DNA of 64,000 nt from contig JADMKJ010000119.1 of assembly GCA_015478855.1 (NCBI GenBank), positions 1-64,000 of the forward strand, in the 5' to 3' direction. Under the pieces are notes generated by a model. It did no database searches and had not been told where the DNA came from. It was given only the letters and a program-made list of their open reading frames with translations. The DNA comes from Proteiniphilum sp. (GTDB taxonomy: Bacteria; Bacteroidota; Bacteroidia; Bacteroidales; Dysgonomonadaceae). A program made the translations under genes and the position numbers. Positions 49,103 through 59,548 of this stretch are shown in pieces. The stretch's first letter is position 1, and each line of letters opens with the position of its first letter.

Positions 49103-50470
49103 TCAGGCAAACAGTAGTCCGAATGCGTCACTCACCTTCTTCACCTGCAACAATTCTATGGAGACCTTCTTATTATATCCTTTGAGATTGTTGGCAGGAA
49201 TAAGTATCCGCGAGAAGCCCAGCTTCTCAGCCTCCTGTATACGTTGTTCGATGCGGTTGACAGGTCTTATCTCTCCCGACAGGCCCACCTCACCGCAAAG
49301 GCAGGTGTCACGATCAATTGAGATATCAAGACTGGATGAGAGCACGGCACTAATCACCGACAGGTCCATGCCGGGATCATTCACACGCAACCCACCTGCA
49401 ATATTCAGAAAAACATCCTTCTGTGCCAGCTTGAAGCCTGCACGCTTCTCCAGCACGGCCAGCAGCATATTCATTCTGCGGATATCGAATCCGGTGGCTG
49501 AACGCTGAGGGGTTCCATAAGCAGCGGTGCTCACCAGCGACTGTGTTTCAATCACGAAGGGGCGTACTCCTTCAATGGCAGCGGCAATGGAAACACCGCT
49601 CAATCCTTCATGATTCTGCGTCAGTAACAGCTCCGAGGGATTGCTTACTTCGCGCAATCCCGATTGATTCATCTCATAGATTCCCAGTTCGGCTGTACTG
49701 CCAAAGCGGTTTTTGATGCTCCGCAGTATGCGGTACATATAATGCTGATCGCCCTCAAACTGAATCACAGTATCCACGATATGCTCCAGGATCTTCGGTC
49801 CGGCAATACTTCCATCCTTGGTGATATGCCCGATAAGCAGCACCGGCGTACCCGACTGCTTGGCAAACTTGAGAAGTGCCGCAGCACATTCACGTACCTG
49901 GGAGATGCTGCCGGGGGCCGACTCAAGCGCTTCACTGTAGACAGTCTGTATGGAATCGACGACGAGCAGCTGTGGTGAGATCTTCTTCAGATGCGTGAAA
50001 ATAGTATCAAGATTGGTCTCACATACGATCAGGCAATCATCGTTCTCCAGACTTATCCGCTCAGCACGTAGTTTCAGCTGTCGTGCGCTCTCCTCACCGG
50101 AGACATAGAGCGTACGTATACCTCTCAGCTTAAGGATGGTTTGCAGTACAAGGGTCGATTTTCCAATACCCGGCTCACCCCCCAGCAAAACTACAGAGGC
50201 AGGAACCAGCCCGCCACCGAGCACCCTGTTCAGTTCCCTGTCCCGCATATCTATACGCGGCTCTTCATCAGCGGTGATCTCCCTCAACGTCAACGGCTCA
50301 CTTTTCACCTCTGAGAATGAACGGGTATCCTCCTGTCTTGCTGCTGCATCTTTGCGTATCAGCTCCTCGACAAATGTCGACCACTCACCACATGATGGGC
50401 ATTTCCCCATCCATTTAGGTGATTCATGACCACAATTACTGCAAAAATAGACTGATTTCAGTTTCGCCAT
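49103..50470 (-). CDS. radA: DNA repair protein RadA
   Basis: N-terminal CSNCG...CPSCGEW zinc finger, Walker A GGEPGIGKSTL, KNRFGS motif; start refined to MAKLKSVYF. Confidence 0.95.
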   Translation of the reverse strand: MAKLKSVYFCSNCGHESPKWMGKCPSCGEWSTFVEELIRKDAAARQEDTRSFSEVKSEPLTLREITADEEPRIDMRDRELNRVLGGGLVPASVVLLGGEPGIGKSTLVLQTILKLRGIRTLYVSGEESARQLKLRAERISLENDDCLIVCETNLDTIFTHLKKISPQLLVVDSIQTVYSEALESAPGSISQVRECAAALLKFAKQSGTPVLLIGHITKDGSIAGPKILEHIVDTVIQFEGDQHYMYRILRSIKNRFGSTAELGIYEMNQSGLREVSNPSELLLTQNHEGLSGVSIAAAIEGVRPFVIETQSLVSTAAYGTPQRSATGFDIRRMNMLLAVLEKRAGFKLAQKDVFLNIAGGLRVNDPGMDLSVISAVLSSSLDISIDRDTCLCGEVGLSGEIRPVNRIEQRIQEAEKLGFSRILIPANNLKGYNKKVSIELLQVKKVSDAFGLLFA

Positions 50471-50511
50471 TCTCCCGGAATTTAAAGAGGTAAAGATAGG
50501 AATATTTCTTG

Positions 50512-50519
50512 TACATTTG
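50512..50519 (+). promoter_or_regulatory. TACATTTG -7 element upstream of tex
   Basis: TAnnTTTG 34 nt before ATG 50554; lies within the longer ORF so supports start 50554. Confidence 0.5.
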
Positions 50520-50553
50520 CAGTGAAATAACATCAGAAGTAAAGATAGAACAG

Positions 50554-52680
50554 ATGTCGGTCATACATGCATTAATCTCAAAACAGCTCAATCTACCGCT
50601 GAAAAGTGTGGAGAACACAGTCAAACTGTTTGAAGAGGGCGCCACCATCCCCTTTATCAGCCGCTACCGCAAAGAGGTGACGGGGGGACTGGACGAGGTG
50701 CAGATTGCAGATATAAAAGAGATAAACGAAAAACTGCTCGAGCTGGAAAAGCGGAAGGATTTTGTTCGTAAAACGATCTCCGAACAGGAGAAACTGACAC
50801 CGGAACTGGAAGCGAAGATCACCGGCTGCTGGGACAGCACGGTGCTGGAGGACCTCTATCTGCCGTTCAAGCCCAGGCGACAGACACGTGCAGAGATAGC
50901 CCGCAAAAAGGGACTGGAGAGGTTGGCAAAATGGCTGATGACACAGCAACCGGGCTCACCTGAAAGCAAAGCCACACAATTCATCACCGAGGCTGTTGCC
51001 GACAGTGAGGAAGCACTGAAAGGTGCACGTGACATCATCGCTGAGTGGGTGAATGAAGATACACAAGCACGGCAGATCGTAAGAACATTTTTCACCAGGG
51101 AGGCGGTGATCACCTCCAAAGTGGTGAAGGGCAAAGAGGCTGAAGGAGAGAAATATGCCGATTACTTTGATTTCTCCGCTGCTCTCTCCAGGTGCCCGTC
51201 GCACCGTATCCTCGCTATAAGGCGTGGTGAGAAGGAGGGTTTTCTGCGTGTCTCCATCTCTCCCGACGATGAGAGATGCCTCGACAGGCTGGTACCCCAT
51301 TTCGCAAAAAATAATACCGAAGCCGCTGACCAGGTAGAGGTTGCCGTGACGGATGCATACAAAAGATTATTGAAGCCCTCCATCGAGACGGAGTTTGCCA
51401 ACTTCTCCAAAGAGAAAGCAGATGAAGCAGCCATTGCGGTCTTCGTTGAGAATCTCCGCCAGCTGCTTTTATCGCCGCCACTGGGACAGAAACGGATACT
51501 GGGTATTGACCCCGGCTACCGTACAGGCTGTAAGCTGGTCTGCCTGGATGAACAGGGCAATATGCTCCACAACGAAACCATCTACCCCCATCCGCCACAA
51601 AAGGAATTTACAAAGTCGGCCGGGAAAGTGGTACAGATTGTCTCCTCCTACAAGATAGATGCCATTGCCATAGGCAACGGTACCGCCAGTCGTGAGACAG
51701 AGCGTTTCATCACTAACCTGCGCTACGAGAAAGAGGTGAAGGTGTTCGTGGTGAGCGAGAACGGCGCATCGGTCTATTCTGCATCGAAGACAGCACGTGA
51801 TGAGTTCCCCGAGTATGATGTGACAGTGCGTGGCGCTATCTCTATTGGCAGGCGCCTGAGCGACCCGCTGGCCGAGCTGGTGAAGATCGATCCCAAATCA
51901 ATTGGGGTGGGTCAGTACCAGCACGATGTGGACCAGGCGAAGCTGAAGCGCTCCCTCGACCAGACGGTGGAGAGCTGTGTCAATCTCGTCGGTGTGAACC
52001 TCAACACGGCAAGCAAACATCTGCTCACCTATGTCTCCGGACTGGGTGAGTCACTGGCACAGAATATCGTGAACTGGCGGACAGTGAACGGCCCGTTTCG
52101 TTCACGCAGGGAATTGAAAAAAGTTCCCCGCCTGGGTGAAAAAGCGTTTGAGCAGTGTGCCGGTTTTCTTCGTGTACCCGAAGCTGAGAACCCGTTGGAT
52201 AACTCAGCCGTTCACCCCGAGAGCTATGCCATCGTGGAAAAGATGGCCAAAGAGCTGAAATGCTCGGTGAAAGAGCTGATTGGCAACAAAGAGCTGATTG
52301 ACACCATTGATATCGACCGTTATATTACTGCTGAGGCCGGCACAGCTACGCTGACCGATATTCTGCAGGAGCTGGAAAAACCGGGACGTGATCCCCGGTC
52401 AATAGTAAAGACGCTTGAATTTGATCCCGGTATACGTCTGATCACCGATCTGAAAGAAGGCATGGAGTTACCAGGCATCGTAACCAATATCACCAATTTC
52501 GGTTGTTTTGTGGATGTAGGTATCAAGGAGAACGGACTGGTACATATCTCACAACTGGCTGACCGGTTTGTGTCGAACCCCACAGAAGTGGTTTCACTCC
52601 ACCAGCATGTGAACGTGAGAGTTGTTTCAGTTGATTTGGAGAGGAAACGAATTCAGCTTAGCATGAAAAAGAGCGAGTAA
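50554..52680 (+). CDS. tex: Tex-like RNA-binding transcription accessory protein
   Basis: GIDPGYRTGCKLVCLD YqgF-like domain, HhH region, C-terminal S1 domain GIVTNITNFGCFVDVGIKENGLVHIS. Confidence 0.95.
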   Translation: MSVIHALISKQLNLPLKSVENTVKLFEEGATIPFISRYRKEVTGGLDEVQIADIKEINEKLLELEKRKDFVRKTISEQEKLTPELEAKITGCWDSTVLEDLYLPFKPRRQTRAEIARKKGLERLAKWLMTQQPGSPESKATQFITEAVADSEEALKGARDIIAEWVNEDTQARQIVRTFFTREAVITSKVVKGKEAEGEKYADYFDFSAALSRCPSHRILAIRRGEKEGFLRVSISPDDERCLDRLVPHFAKNNTEAADQVEVAVTDAYKRLLKPSIETEFANFSKEKADEAAIAVFVENLRQLLLSPPLGQKRILGIDPGYRTGCKLVCLDEQGNMLHNETIYPHPPQKEFTKSAGKVVQIVSSYKIDAIAIGNGTASRETERFITNLRYEKEVKVFVVSENGASVYSASKTARDEFPEYDVTVRGAISIGRRLSDPLAELVKIDPKSIGVGQYQHDVDQAKLKRSLDQTVESCVNLVGVNLNTASKHLLTYVSGLGESLAQNIVNWRTVNGPFRSRRELKKVPRLGEKAFEQCAGFLRVPEAENPLDNSAVHPESYAIVEKMAKELKCSVKELIGNKELIDTIDIDRYITAEAGTATLTDILQELEKPGRDPRSIVKTLEFDPGIRLITDLKEGMELPGIVTNITNFGCFVDVGIKENGLVHISQLADRFVSNPTEVVSLHQHVNVRVVSVDLERKRIQLSMKKSE

Positions 52681-52726
52681 ACTAAATGCTACTACACTGC
52701 CTGTAAAAACAGGTTGAGAGATCTTA

Positions 52727-53341
52727 TCAGAATTCCAGTGCCAGTTGTCGTTCAAAAAGATGAAAGCTTTTACGGTGATGGAGGGTGATTCCCTGTTGCC
52801 TGATAGCATCACGATGGCTCTTTGTGGGATAACCTTTGTTACATGCCCAGTTGTATCGGGGGTATTCCTCGTGTAGTTGTTTCATATGTGCATCCCTGTA
52901 TGTTTTCGCAAGCACAGAGGCAGCAGCAATAGACATATATGTTGCGTCTCCCCTGACCACACAGGTATGCGGAATATCACGGTAAGTGCGAAAACGGTTT
53001 CCGTCCACTAAAACATGCTCAGGCTTCATGCTTAGTTTGGCCAATGCTCTTTGCATTGCCTCCACAGATGCCCAAAGTATATTCATCTGGTCAATCTCTT
53101 CTGGTGAACAGGTGCCCACTGCAAAACATAGAGCCTCTTCTTCGATGATGATGCGCAACGCATCCCGTTGTTTCTCTGTAAGCTGCTTGGAGTCGTTGAG
53201 CATCTCACAATGAAAATGCCCGGGCAGAATCACCGCCGCTGCAAACACCGGTCCTGCAAGACAACCACGTCCTGCCTCATCACATCCGGCCTCAATGCAA
53301 CCCGGGTTCATACATTTTTGCAATGGAAGGTGCTTTTTCAC
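52727..53341 (-). CDS. rnhB: Ribonuclease HII
   Basis: GCDEAGRGCLAGPVFAAAVIL, DSKQLTEKQRD, AAASVLAKTYRD. Confidence 0.94.
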   Translation of the reverse strand: MKKHLPLQKCMNPGCIEAGCDEAGRGCLAGPVFAAAVILPGHFHCEMLNDSKQLTEKQRDALRIIIEEEALCFAVGTCSPEEIDQMNILWASVEAMQRALAKLSMKPEHVLVDGNRFRTYRDIPHTCVVRGDATYMSIAAASVLAKTYRDAHMKQLHEEYPRYNWACNKGYPTKSHRDAIRQQGITLHHRKSFHLFERQLALEF

Positions 53342-53362
53342 TTTACGTCTCTTTCTTTATAA

Positions 53363-54628
53363 CTACTCTGTTACCTCCAAAGGAATCACCACATTGTTAT
53401 CCTCCGGTGGAAAGTCGAAGGTAAATTCCTCAATCTCCGCCTCATCACCCATGAGAGAGGAAAACATACGAATAGCCAGTTCCATCTCCGGGTCAGGCTT
53501 TTCGTCTCCACGCACATGCAGCATATGCAGCTTCACAATCACATCAGCAAGTGCCTTCATCACAGATTCAGAGATCGGTATTCCCAGTGCATTAAGCTTG
53601 TTGCGCGCCACCCGGCGTGTCACCGTTTCCAGTTGCTGACGTGACTCCTCCTCAAAACTGGCATTACCGGGGATATCGTTCACAAAACGGGTATCAATGG
53701 ACAAATTAGTATCATTCATCGTCATGATTCGCCAGGCAAAAGGATAATGTGCCAGGCTGGCCGTTTCCACATCATATATCGTGTTACCCGCAGGAGAAGT
53801 GTGCTGGCTGATATCGCTTGCATGAAAATGACCGGTGAAAATCACTTTCAACCCGGCATCGGCTAAGATCCCGGCGTTCTTCTCCCACTCTTCCACCAGG
53901 TAGCCGGGAAAGAAAGCCGACTGGTAGGAGAGATGCTCTACCAGACCATGGTGCATCATCCCTATAACCCTGACTCCTTTTTCTTCAGCTTCCTGAAGCA
54001 GAGAGAGCGCCCACTCCATGGTCTGAGGACGTATGCGGCCGGCGGTGATAGAGCTGGTGGTGTGTTCATCATATCGATTGCTGTCGAAACAAAGCAACCA
54101 GGTTTTCTCATTTACCTCCGCCAGATAACTCAGTGAAGCAGAATCTCTCTTCAGCGCATCCCCATAACCGAAAAAAGAGTAGAGTTCAGAGAACTCCTCC
54201 CTGGAGATGCTTTCTGCAGAAGTAATTCCGTTAACAGTATACGCTTTGGCATCAGGGATATTGACATCGTGATTCCCTGGAATCACAAAAATACGGGTAC
54301 CCCGTTGCTGTAACGGTCGCAGTTTCTCAATAAAACCGAGGTGACTATACTTCTCACCGTGATTGGTAATATCTCCCGCTATCAGCAATATATCAGGAAT
54401 TTCTTTCTCCAGGACACCAAGGACCTGATCAAGTACCTTCTGCTGATTTGCCAGGTTTCTTCCCGTTGCCTTTTCAAATGCGGTGAGTGCCTCACTCTCA
54501 ACCGCAAGACGGGGAGAGAGAAAATGAATATCGCTGACCACGGCTATCTTCAGCGTATCAGCATCGCCGGAGGCACATCCGGTAAAATTGAGAACAAAAA
54601 GAAAATATGTCAGTAGTAAGAACCTCAT
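53363..54628 (-). CDS. Calcineurin-like metallophosphoesterase lipoprotein
   Basis: Lipobox-like FTGC; AVVSDIHFL, LIAGDITNHG, IPGNHDVN, GMMHHGL, FTGHFHASD. Confidence 0.9.
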   Translation of the reverse strand: MRFLLLTYFLFVLNFTGCASGDADTLKIAVVSDIHFLSPRLAVESEALTAFEKATGRNLANQQKVLDQVLGVLEKEIPDILLIAGDITNHGEKYSHLGFIEKLRPLQQRGTRIFVIPGNHDVNIPDAKAYTVNGITSAESISREEFSELYSFFGYGDALKRDSASLSYLAEVNEKTWLLCFDSNRYDEHTTSSITAGRIRPQTMEWALSLLQEAEEKGVRVIGMMHHGLVEHLSYQSAFFPGYLVEEWEKNAGILADAGLKVIFTGHFHASDISQHTSPAGNTIYDVETASLAHYPFAWRIMTMNDTNLSIDTRFVNDIPGNASFEEESRQQLETVTRRVARNKLNALGIPISESVMKALADVIVKLHMLHVRGDEKPDPEMELAIRMFSSLMGDEAEIEEFTFDFPPEDNNVVIPLEVTE

Positions 54629-54631
54629 GAA

Positions 54632-55549
54632 TCAACGCAGTTTAATTAGATCACTCATTCCTTTCAACCATCTCTCAAACGGACTGCATTCAATCTCCAG
54701 AAAGCTGTCTGTGAGCACTTCAGGTTGAAACTGACTGGTCATGGTATCTCCCCACACATGTTCAACCAGCTCCGGATAATCGATAAAGGGGTTTCTGTTC
54801 TTCTGTATCTTGTACACCTCTTCATTCCTGCGTACCTCCTTGAGACTGACAGGGTCCTCACGATGCCATTTCAACAGTAAGATAAGTGACCAGTCACTAA
54901 AACCCGGATAGCTGCTGCCCCCGATCTGATCGGAACGCCACTGGTGAACCTTATCCTCGTAGGCTGTCACCACGTAGAAGTAAGTGCGGGCAAAATCACC
55001 CTTATATTCATCTATAGGCTCGAATATGGTTTTGGTATAACTGCCGAAAGTATTCTGCCCCACTTTTGAGCCGTTGGTTGATTCCCAGTAAGTGATGCCC
55101 GCCTCCCCGAAAGGCAGATTACTCCGACGGTTATTCACGTAACCATCGGTGGGATAAAGATGGAACAGATCGGACTCCAGTAATTTTGTCCCTTTAAACC
55201 AGCTTCGTGGCAGTGAGTGTTCACGGTTAAAGCAATCACCCTCTGCTCTTGAGGAACCACAACGGTTGTTCCTGAAGTCAAAATGATATGTTGCTCCCTC
55301 CTCCGGATGATCGGAATACATATCCCACACTTTCTTGTTCCTGAGTGCGTCAGTCTTCTCAAACGCTTTCCAAAGCTGTGAGTAGGAAACAACATCAGGC
55401 TCCCTTATAATCTCAAACAATGCTGTTTTCAAAACAGCACCATGCTTACCCCGTGCGTGTGCGTAATATCCTTCCGGTACCTGGGCAGACAGCGTTAAAT
55501 TAATTGTGACAAATATAACAGCGACAATACTGTGGACAGAATTCTTCAT
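54632..55549 (-). CDS. Secreted endonuclease I family nuclease
   Basis: Signal peptide to LSAQ; CFNREHSLPRSWF, LFHLYPTDGYVNNRRSNLPFGE. Confidence 0.92.
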   Translation of the reverse strand: MKNSVHSIVAVIFVTINLTLSAQVPEGYYAHARGKHGAVLKTALFEIIREPDVVSYSQLWKAFEKTDALRNKKVWDMYSDHPEEGATYHFDFRNNRCGSSRAEGDCFNREHSLPRSWFKGTKLLESDLFHLYPTDGYVNNRRSNLPFGEAGITYWESTNGSKVGQNTFGSYTKTIFEPIDEYKGDFARTYFYVVTAYEDKVHQWRSDQIGGSSYPGFSDWSLILLLKWHREDPVSLKEVRRNEEVYKIQKNRNPFIDYPELVEHVWGDTMTSQFQPEVLTDSFLEIECSPFERWLKGMSDLIKLR

Positions 55550-55689
55550 TTCTTATATGCTATAGGTGCGACACCGGTTTGTGATGACAATTCAATGAAG
55601 CACAAATATAACAATTTCAAACAAGCCCGCCTTGTTCAAACAGGGAATAAATGAAAAATGAAATGGGAAAGAAGCTATAAGCTGGACAA

Positions 55690-57102
55690 TCAGGAGGTAA
55701 GGATTTTCTCTATCTCTTCAATATCGGAACGGAAGCTCTTGTCAACCTCGTAAAAGTTCCTTACCGTGTTGCAGGCATGCAGTACGGTGGCATGATTGCG
55801 ATTGCCAACCTGTATACCAATTTGAGAAAGAGATAACTCTGTATGCTTTTTAATAAAATACATGGTCACCTGCCGCGCCTGTACAATCTCCCGTTTACGG
55901 GAGGAAGACTGAATTAAGTCCCTGTTGACATTGAAAAACTGGGAAACAGTCTCTTGTATTTTCTGCACGGTAATACGTTTCTTTTCAAATTTGATGCTCT
56001 GCTCCATCACCCTTCGCGCCAGCGTCATATCAATCTCACGATTGTTGATGATGGAATGTGCCATCAGTGAAACCACTATCCCTTCAAGATCACGTACATT
56101 TTCAGTCACATTCTCGGCAATGAATTCGATTACATTCTCAGGGATGGAGAGCCCGTCAGAGAGTACTTTGTTCTGAAGAATCTTCTTACGCAGCTCTTTA
56201 TCGGGACGCTCCAGCTTTGATGTAAGCCCCCAACGAAAACGGGTGAGCAGGCGCTCTTCCATCCCCTGCATATCCATGGGAGCACAATCGGACGTCATCA
56301 CCAGCTGCTTGTTGTTCTGATGCAGATGATTGAAGATATGAAAAAAGGTGTTCTGCGTTTTCTCCAACCCGGAGAGCTCATGGATATCATCAATGATAAG
56401 TACATCGATACTCTGATAGAAGTTGATAAAATCATTGATCGTGTTGAAACGACGGGCGTCGGTAAATTGAACCTTGAACAGATGGGCTGAGAGATACAAC
56501 ACTTTCTTGTCAGGATAGAGCTCCTCTACTTTCGATCCGATGGCATGACAGAGATGGGTTTTACCCACACCCGAATGTCCATGCACAAAAAGAGGATTGA
56601 AAGCGGTCTTGGCCGGGTTGTTGGCCACAGCCTCAGCTGCAGTACGTGCCAGACGATTGCTGTCACCCTCAAAGAAATTGAGAAACCTGTATTTTGTATT
56701 GATCTGCGAATCAAACTCAGAGGTCTCCACCCTGTCAAAAGGACTGGGTACTTTCGCAGTAATCTTTTTGTTGCTGTTTTTGTCTGTTCCTATATAGGGT
56801 TTACTCTCTCCACGGAGTTCAACAGCCGTATTGCTTTCTGTCTCCACGAGAATCCTGTAATTAAGAATGGTGCCATCACCAATCTCGCGATATAGGGTTT
56901 GCTGAATAAGATCGAGGTATTTATCTTCCAGGTATTCATAAAAAAACTGACTGGGAACCTGTACTGTAAGTACATGATCCTGGTATTTTAATGGAACAAT
57001 CGGTAGAAACCAGGTATTGAATGCCGGTTCCGGAATATTATCCCGAATGATATTCATACAATTGTTCCATAAAAGTTGACAGTCTCTATTCATTGAATTC
57101 AA
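55690..57102 (-). CDS. dnaA: Chromosomal replication initiator protein DnaA
   Basis: HGHSGVGKTHLCHAIG, VLIIDDIHEL, DnaA-box-binding LSLSQIGIQVGNRNHATVLHAC. Confidence 0.97.
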   Translation of the reverse strand: MNSMNRDCQLLWNNCMNIIRDNIPEPAFNTWFLPIVPLKYQDHVLTVQVPSQFFYEYLEDKYLDLIQQTLYREIGDGTILNYRILVETESNTAVELRGESKPYIGTDKNSNKKITAKVPSPFDRVETSEFDSQINTKYRFLNFFEGDSNRLARTAAEAVANNPAKTAFNPLFVHGHSGVGKTHLCHAIGSKVEELYPDKKVLYLSAHLFKVQFTDARRFNTINDFINFYQSIDVLIIDDIHELSGLEKTQNTFFHIFNHLHQNNKQLVMTSDCAPMDMQGMEERLLTRFRWGLTSKLERPDKELRKKILQNKVLSDGLSIPENVIEFIAENVTENVRDLEGIVVSLMAHSIINNREIDMTLARRVMEQSIKFEKKRITVQKIQETVSQFFNVNRDLIQSSSRKREIVQARQVTMYFIKKHTELSLSQIGIQVGNRNHATVLHACNTVRNFYEVDKSFRSDIEEIEKILTS

Positions 57103-57453
57103 AAATGATCTTTTTTATTTCCTTTAACAGGATACAAATTTTCAAAAAAAAACCGAGATAAAAAAATGAACTTTTTAGGGGCAACACTTTTTCAAAAAAA
57201 CAACCCTATTTATCAGCAAAATAGATCTACTATTCTGATAATCAATGTTTTACTATTGCGTTTCAAGTCGGAGATAGCTGATTAACAATGTGATATACAA
57301 ATACCTCCTCCTTTCTCATAATTACAAAAACATTACATTTTTGTTACTTAATGTCGGTCAGTTAAAGAGTTTCAACCTTATTCACCTCACGGACGCTATT
57401 TAGAACGATTCTATTTTATTATAACGAATATATTAAAATGAAACCTTTCAAAC

Positions 57454-58347
57454 TTAGAATAAACGTACTTTTATGCTTAAATAGCGATCGGGGTTCTGAC
57501 GTATATCTTCCAGCAGTTTTGTCGCTGTCTCAATGGTCACATTAAGGCTGTCGTGCAGTCTTGTATCGTTCATCAATAAACCCAGCGAATTATCGTCGCT
57601 ATTTATTTTTGTGGTCAGCAGTTTCAGATTGTCCACCGTCTCATCGATTGAAGCAAAAGTCTTTTTCATCTCCATTTCAGTGAGCTCTCTGCTCACCTCT
57701 TTCAGATCGGAGGATACGGCGTTAAGATTACTGCTTATTTCGGGTAGCTCTTTCTCCAGGGAACCTACAATATTGTGAAGACCTGCGCTGGAACGACGAA
57801 GTTGCTCTACGGTACTTCCAATGCCCTCGATGGATCTCTCCCATGCAGGATTCGACATCAATTTATTCAGGGTGAAAAGAACGGAGTCGATCCGTACAAG
57901 AATTGAATCAGCTTTAGGCATTACTCCTGACATGCCATCCATTAGTCCGGCAACTCTACTTCCTGTGATTGTGTCCCCCGGTTGAAGATAGTTATCAGAC
58001 GCACCCATCACAATAGTAGCCATTGAAGCACCGAAGAGATCAGTTCCATATTCGAGATAACTGCCTTCTGTGATCCGCATATCTTCTTCCAGGTTGATTC
58101 CTACTGAAAACCGCATTGGGTTGGGACTGACCATCCTGATATTGCTTATCAGCCCTATCTGATAGCCCTTTACATAAACAGGTGAAGAAATTAGCAAACT
58201 AGAAACATCATCAAATATCGCGTAATATTGATTCTGTTTTTTCAGCACATTCACCCCTTTCAGAAAATTAATTCCAAAATAAATCATAAAAAGACTGGCA
58301 ATAAATGCCAGGCCAATAAGAGCATTCCTTGTAATTTTAGTTTTCAT
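57454..58347 (-). CDS. MCE/MlaD family protein
   Basis: N-terminal TM, YYAIFDDVSSLLISSPVYVKGYQIGLISNI MCE domain, helical C-terminus. Confidence 0.88.
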   Translation of the reverse strand: MKTKITRNALIGLAFIASLFMIYFGINFLKGVNVLKKQNQYYAIFDDVSSLLISSPVYVKGYQIGLISNIRMVSPNPMRFSVGINLEEDMRITEGSYLEYGTDLFGASMATIVMGASDNYLQPGDTITGSRVAGLMDGMSGVMPKADSILVRIDSVLFTLNKLMSNPAWERSIEGIGSTVEQLRRSSAGLHNIVGSLEKELPEISSNLNAVSSDLKEVSRELTEMEMKKTFASIDETVDNLKLLTTKINSDDNSLGLLMNDTRLHDSLNVTIETATKLLEDIRQNPDRYLSIKVRLF

Positions 58348-58354
58348 ACGAGTA

Positions 58355-59449
58355 TCATTTCACACGCTCTCCATTCACGAATTCTATAATGAAAGCATCT
58401 TTAAATTTTTTCTGAACCTCTCTGAGTGATTTTTTTATCTCTTCAGGATTGGTTGTGCTGGCATAGGTGTATTTGAAGGTAGTACCATCTGTATAATAAT
58501 TGACAGGTTTGAGTCCTTTGAATGCAGAGGCACCGTTACCAAATTTACGGGATGAGGTTAAAAATTGAATCCTGTATTCCTTATCTGCAATGTCAGCAGC
58601 TGATGCAGAATTGATGGCTGTTTCTGAGGAACCTGTCTCTCCGTTATGGAATACATAGCTTTTCTTGTCATACTCTCTCTTGTATTCCCTAAAACCATTA
58701 TAGATAGAGCTTGCCAGTGATGTCTGACCACTGGCACTCTTCAGATATTGCTCTTCCTGCCTGTTGCTTATATATCCCAATTCAATCAGTATGCTCGGCA
58801 TAGCAACCTCACGCAGTACCAGGAAGCCGGCCTGGCGTACGTTTCTGTTTACTCTTTTCGAGTTGGAGACCAGTTGATTCTGGACGATAGATGCCAGATA
58901 AACACTTTGTGCAAGAAATTCATTGGCCATAAACTCAAAAATGATGTACGATTCCGGTTCATTGGGATTGAATCCCTCATATTTCACCGAATAATCATCC
59001 TCGTACATGATCACGGCATTCTCTGCCTTGGCCACATCCAGGTTATCCTTGCTACGGTGCAAACCAAGCACAAAGGTCTCGACTCCCTGAGGAGAGGTGC
59101 GTTTGCGATCGAGCGCATTACAGTGGATGGATAAAAATAAATCGGCGTGTGCCTTATTCGCTATCTCAGCTCTTTTGTTCAGTGCTACAAAATGGTCATC
59201 GTTACGGGTATACAGGACTTTCACATCAGGATGATGTTTCTCAATAAGCTTGCCAACCTTTCGACCAACCGACAAAACAATATCTTTCTCCTTCGAACTG
59301 GAACCTACCGCACCCGGATCTTTTCCTCCGTGACCGGGATCAATCACAACCGTAAACGTCCTCTCTTGTGCCATCACGCCTTTAGTGGTAAAAAAGAGGA
59401 GAAATACACCCAAAAACAGTAATAAAAGTCGATTTTTATATGGTTTCAT
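58355..59449 (-). CDS. N-acetylmuramoyl-L-alanine amidase (Amidase_3)
   Basis: VVIDPGHGGKDPGA, LFLSIHCNA, ILIELGYISNRQEE. Confidence 0.94.
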   Translation of the reverse strand: MKPYKNRLLLLFLGVFLLFFTTKGVMAQERTFTVVIDPGHGGKDPGAVGSSSKEKDIVLSVGRKVGKLIEKHHPDVKVLYTRNDDHFVALNKRAEIANKAHADLFLSIHCNALDRKRTSPQGVETFVLGLHRSKDNLDVAKAENAVIMYEDDYSVKYEGFNPNEPESYIIFEFMANEFLAQSVYLASIVQNQLVSNSKRVNRNVRQAGFLVLREVAMPSILIELGYISNRQEEQYLKSASGQTSLASSIYNGFREYKREYDKKSYVFHNGETGSSETAINSASAADIADKEYRIQFLTSSRKFGNGASAFKGLKPVNYYTDGTTFKYTYASTTNPEEIKKSLREVQKKFKDAFIIEFVNGERVK

Positions 59450-59492
59450 GTGAATTTCTTTTTTACAAAAATAACTATTATTTCCGGTTTGG

Positions 59493-59523
59493 AAAAAAAA
59501 TGAGCCGCAATATGCAGCTCATT
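59493..59523 (-). terminator. Intrinsic terminator downstream of TlpA-like gene
   Basis: AATGAGCTGC/GCGGCTCATT stem plus T8 on minus strand. Confidence 0.8.
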
Positions 59524-59548
59524 CAGATGTTGTAACTATCAGAAGTGG

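Noticed and set aside
49041-49508. 155-aa + strand ORF over radA
   Set aside because: Shadow of radA; Ser/Arg-rich composition.
57103-57453. oriC call next to dnaA
   Set aside because: Only one imperfect DnaA box seen; kept as a finding about absence instead.
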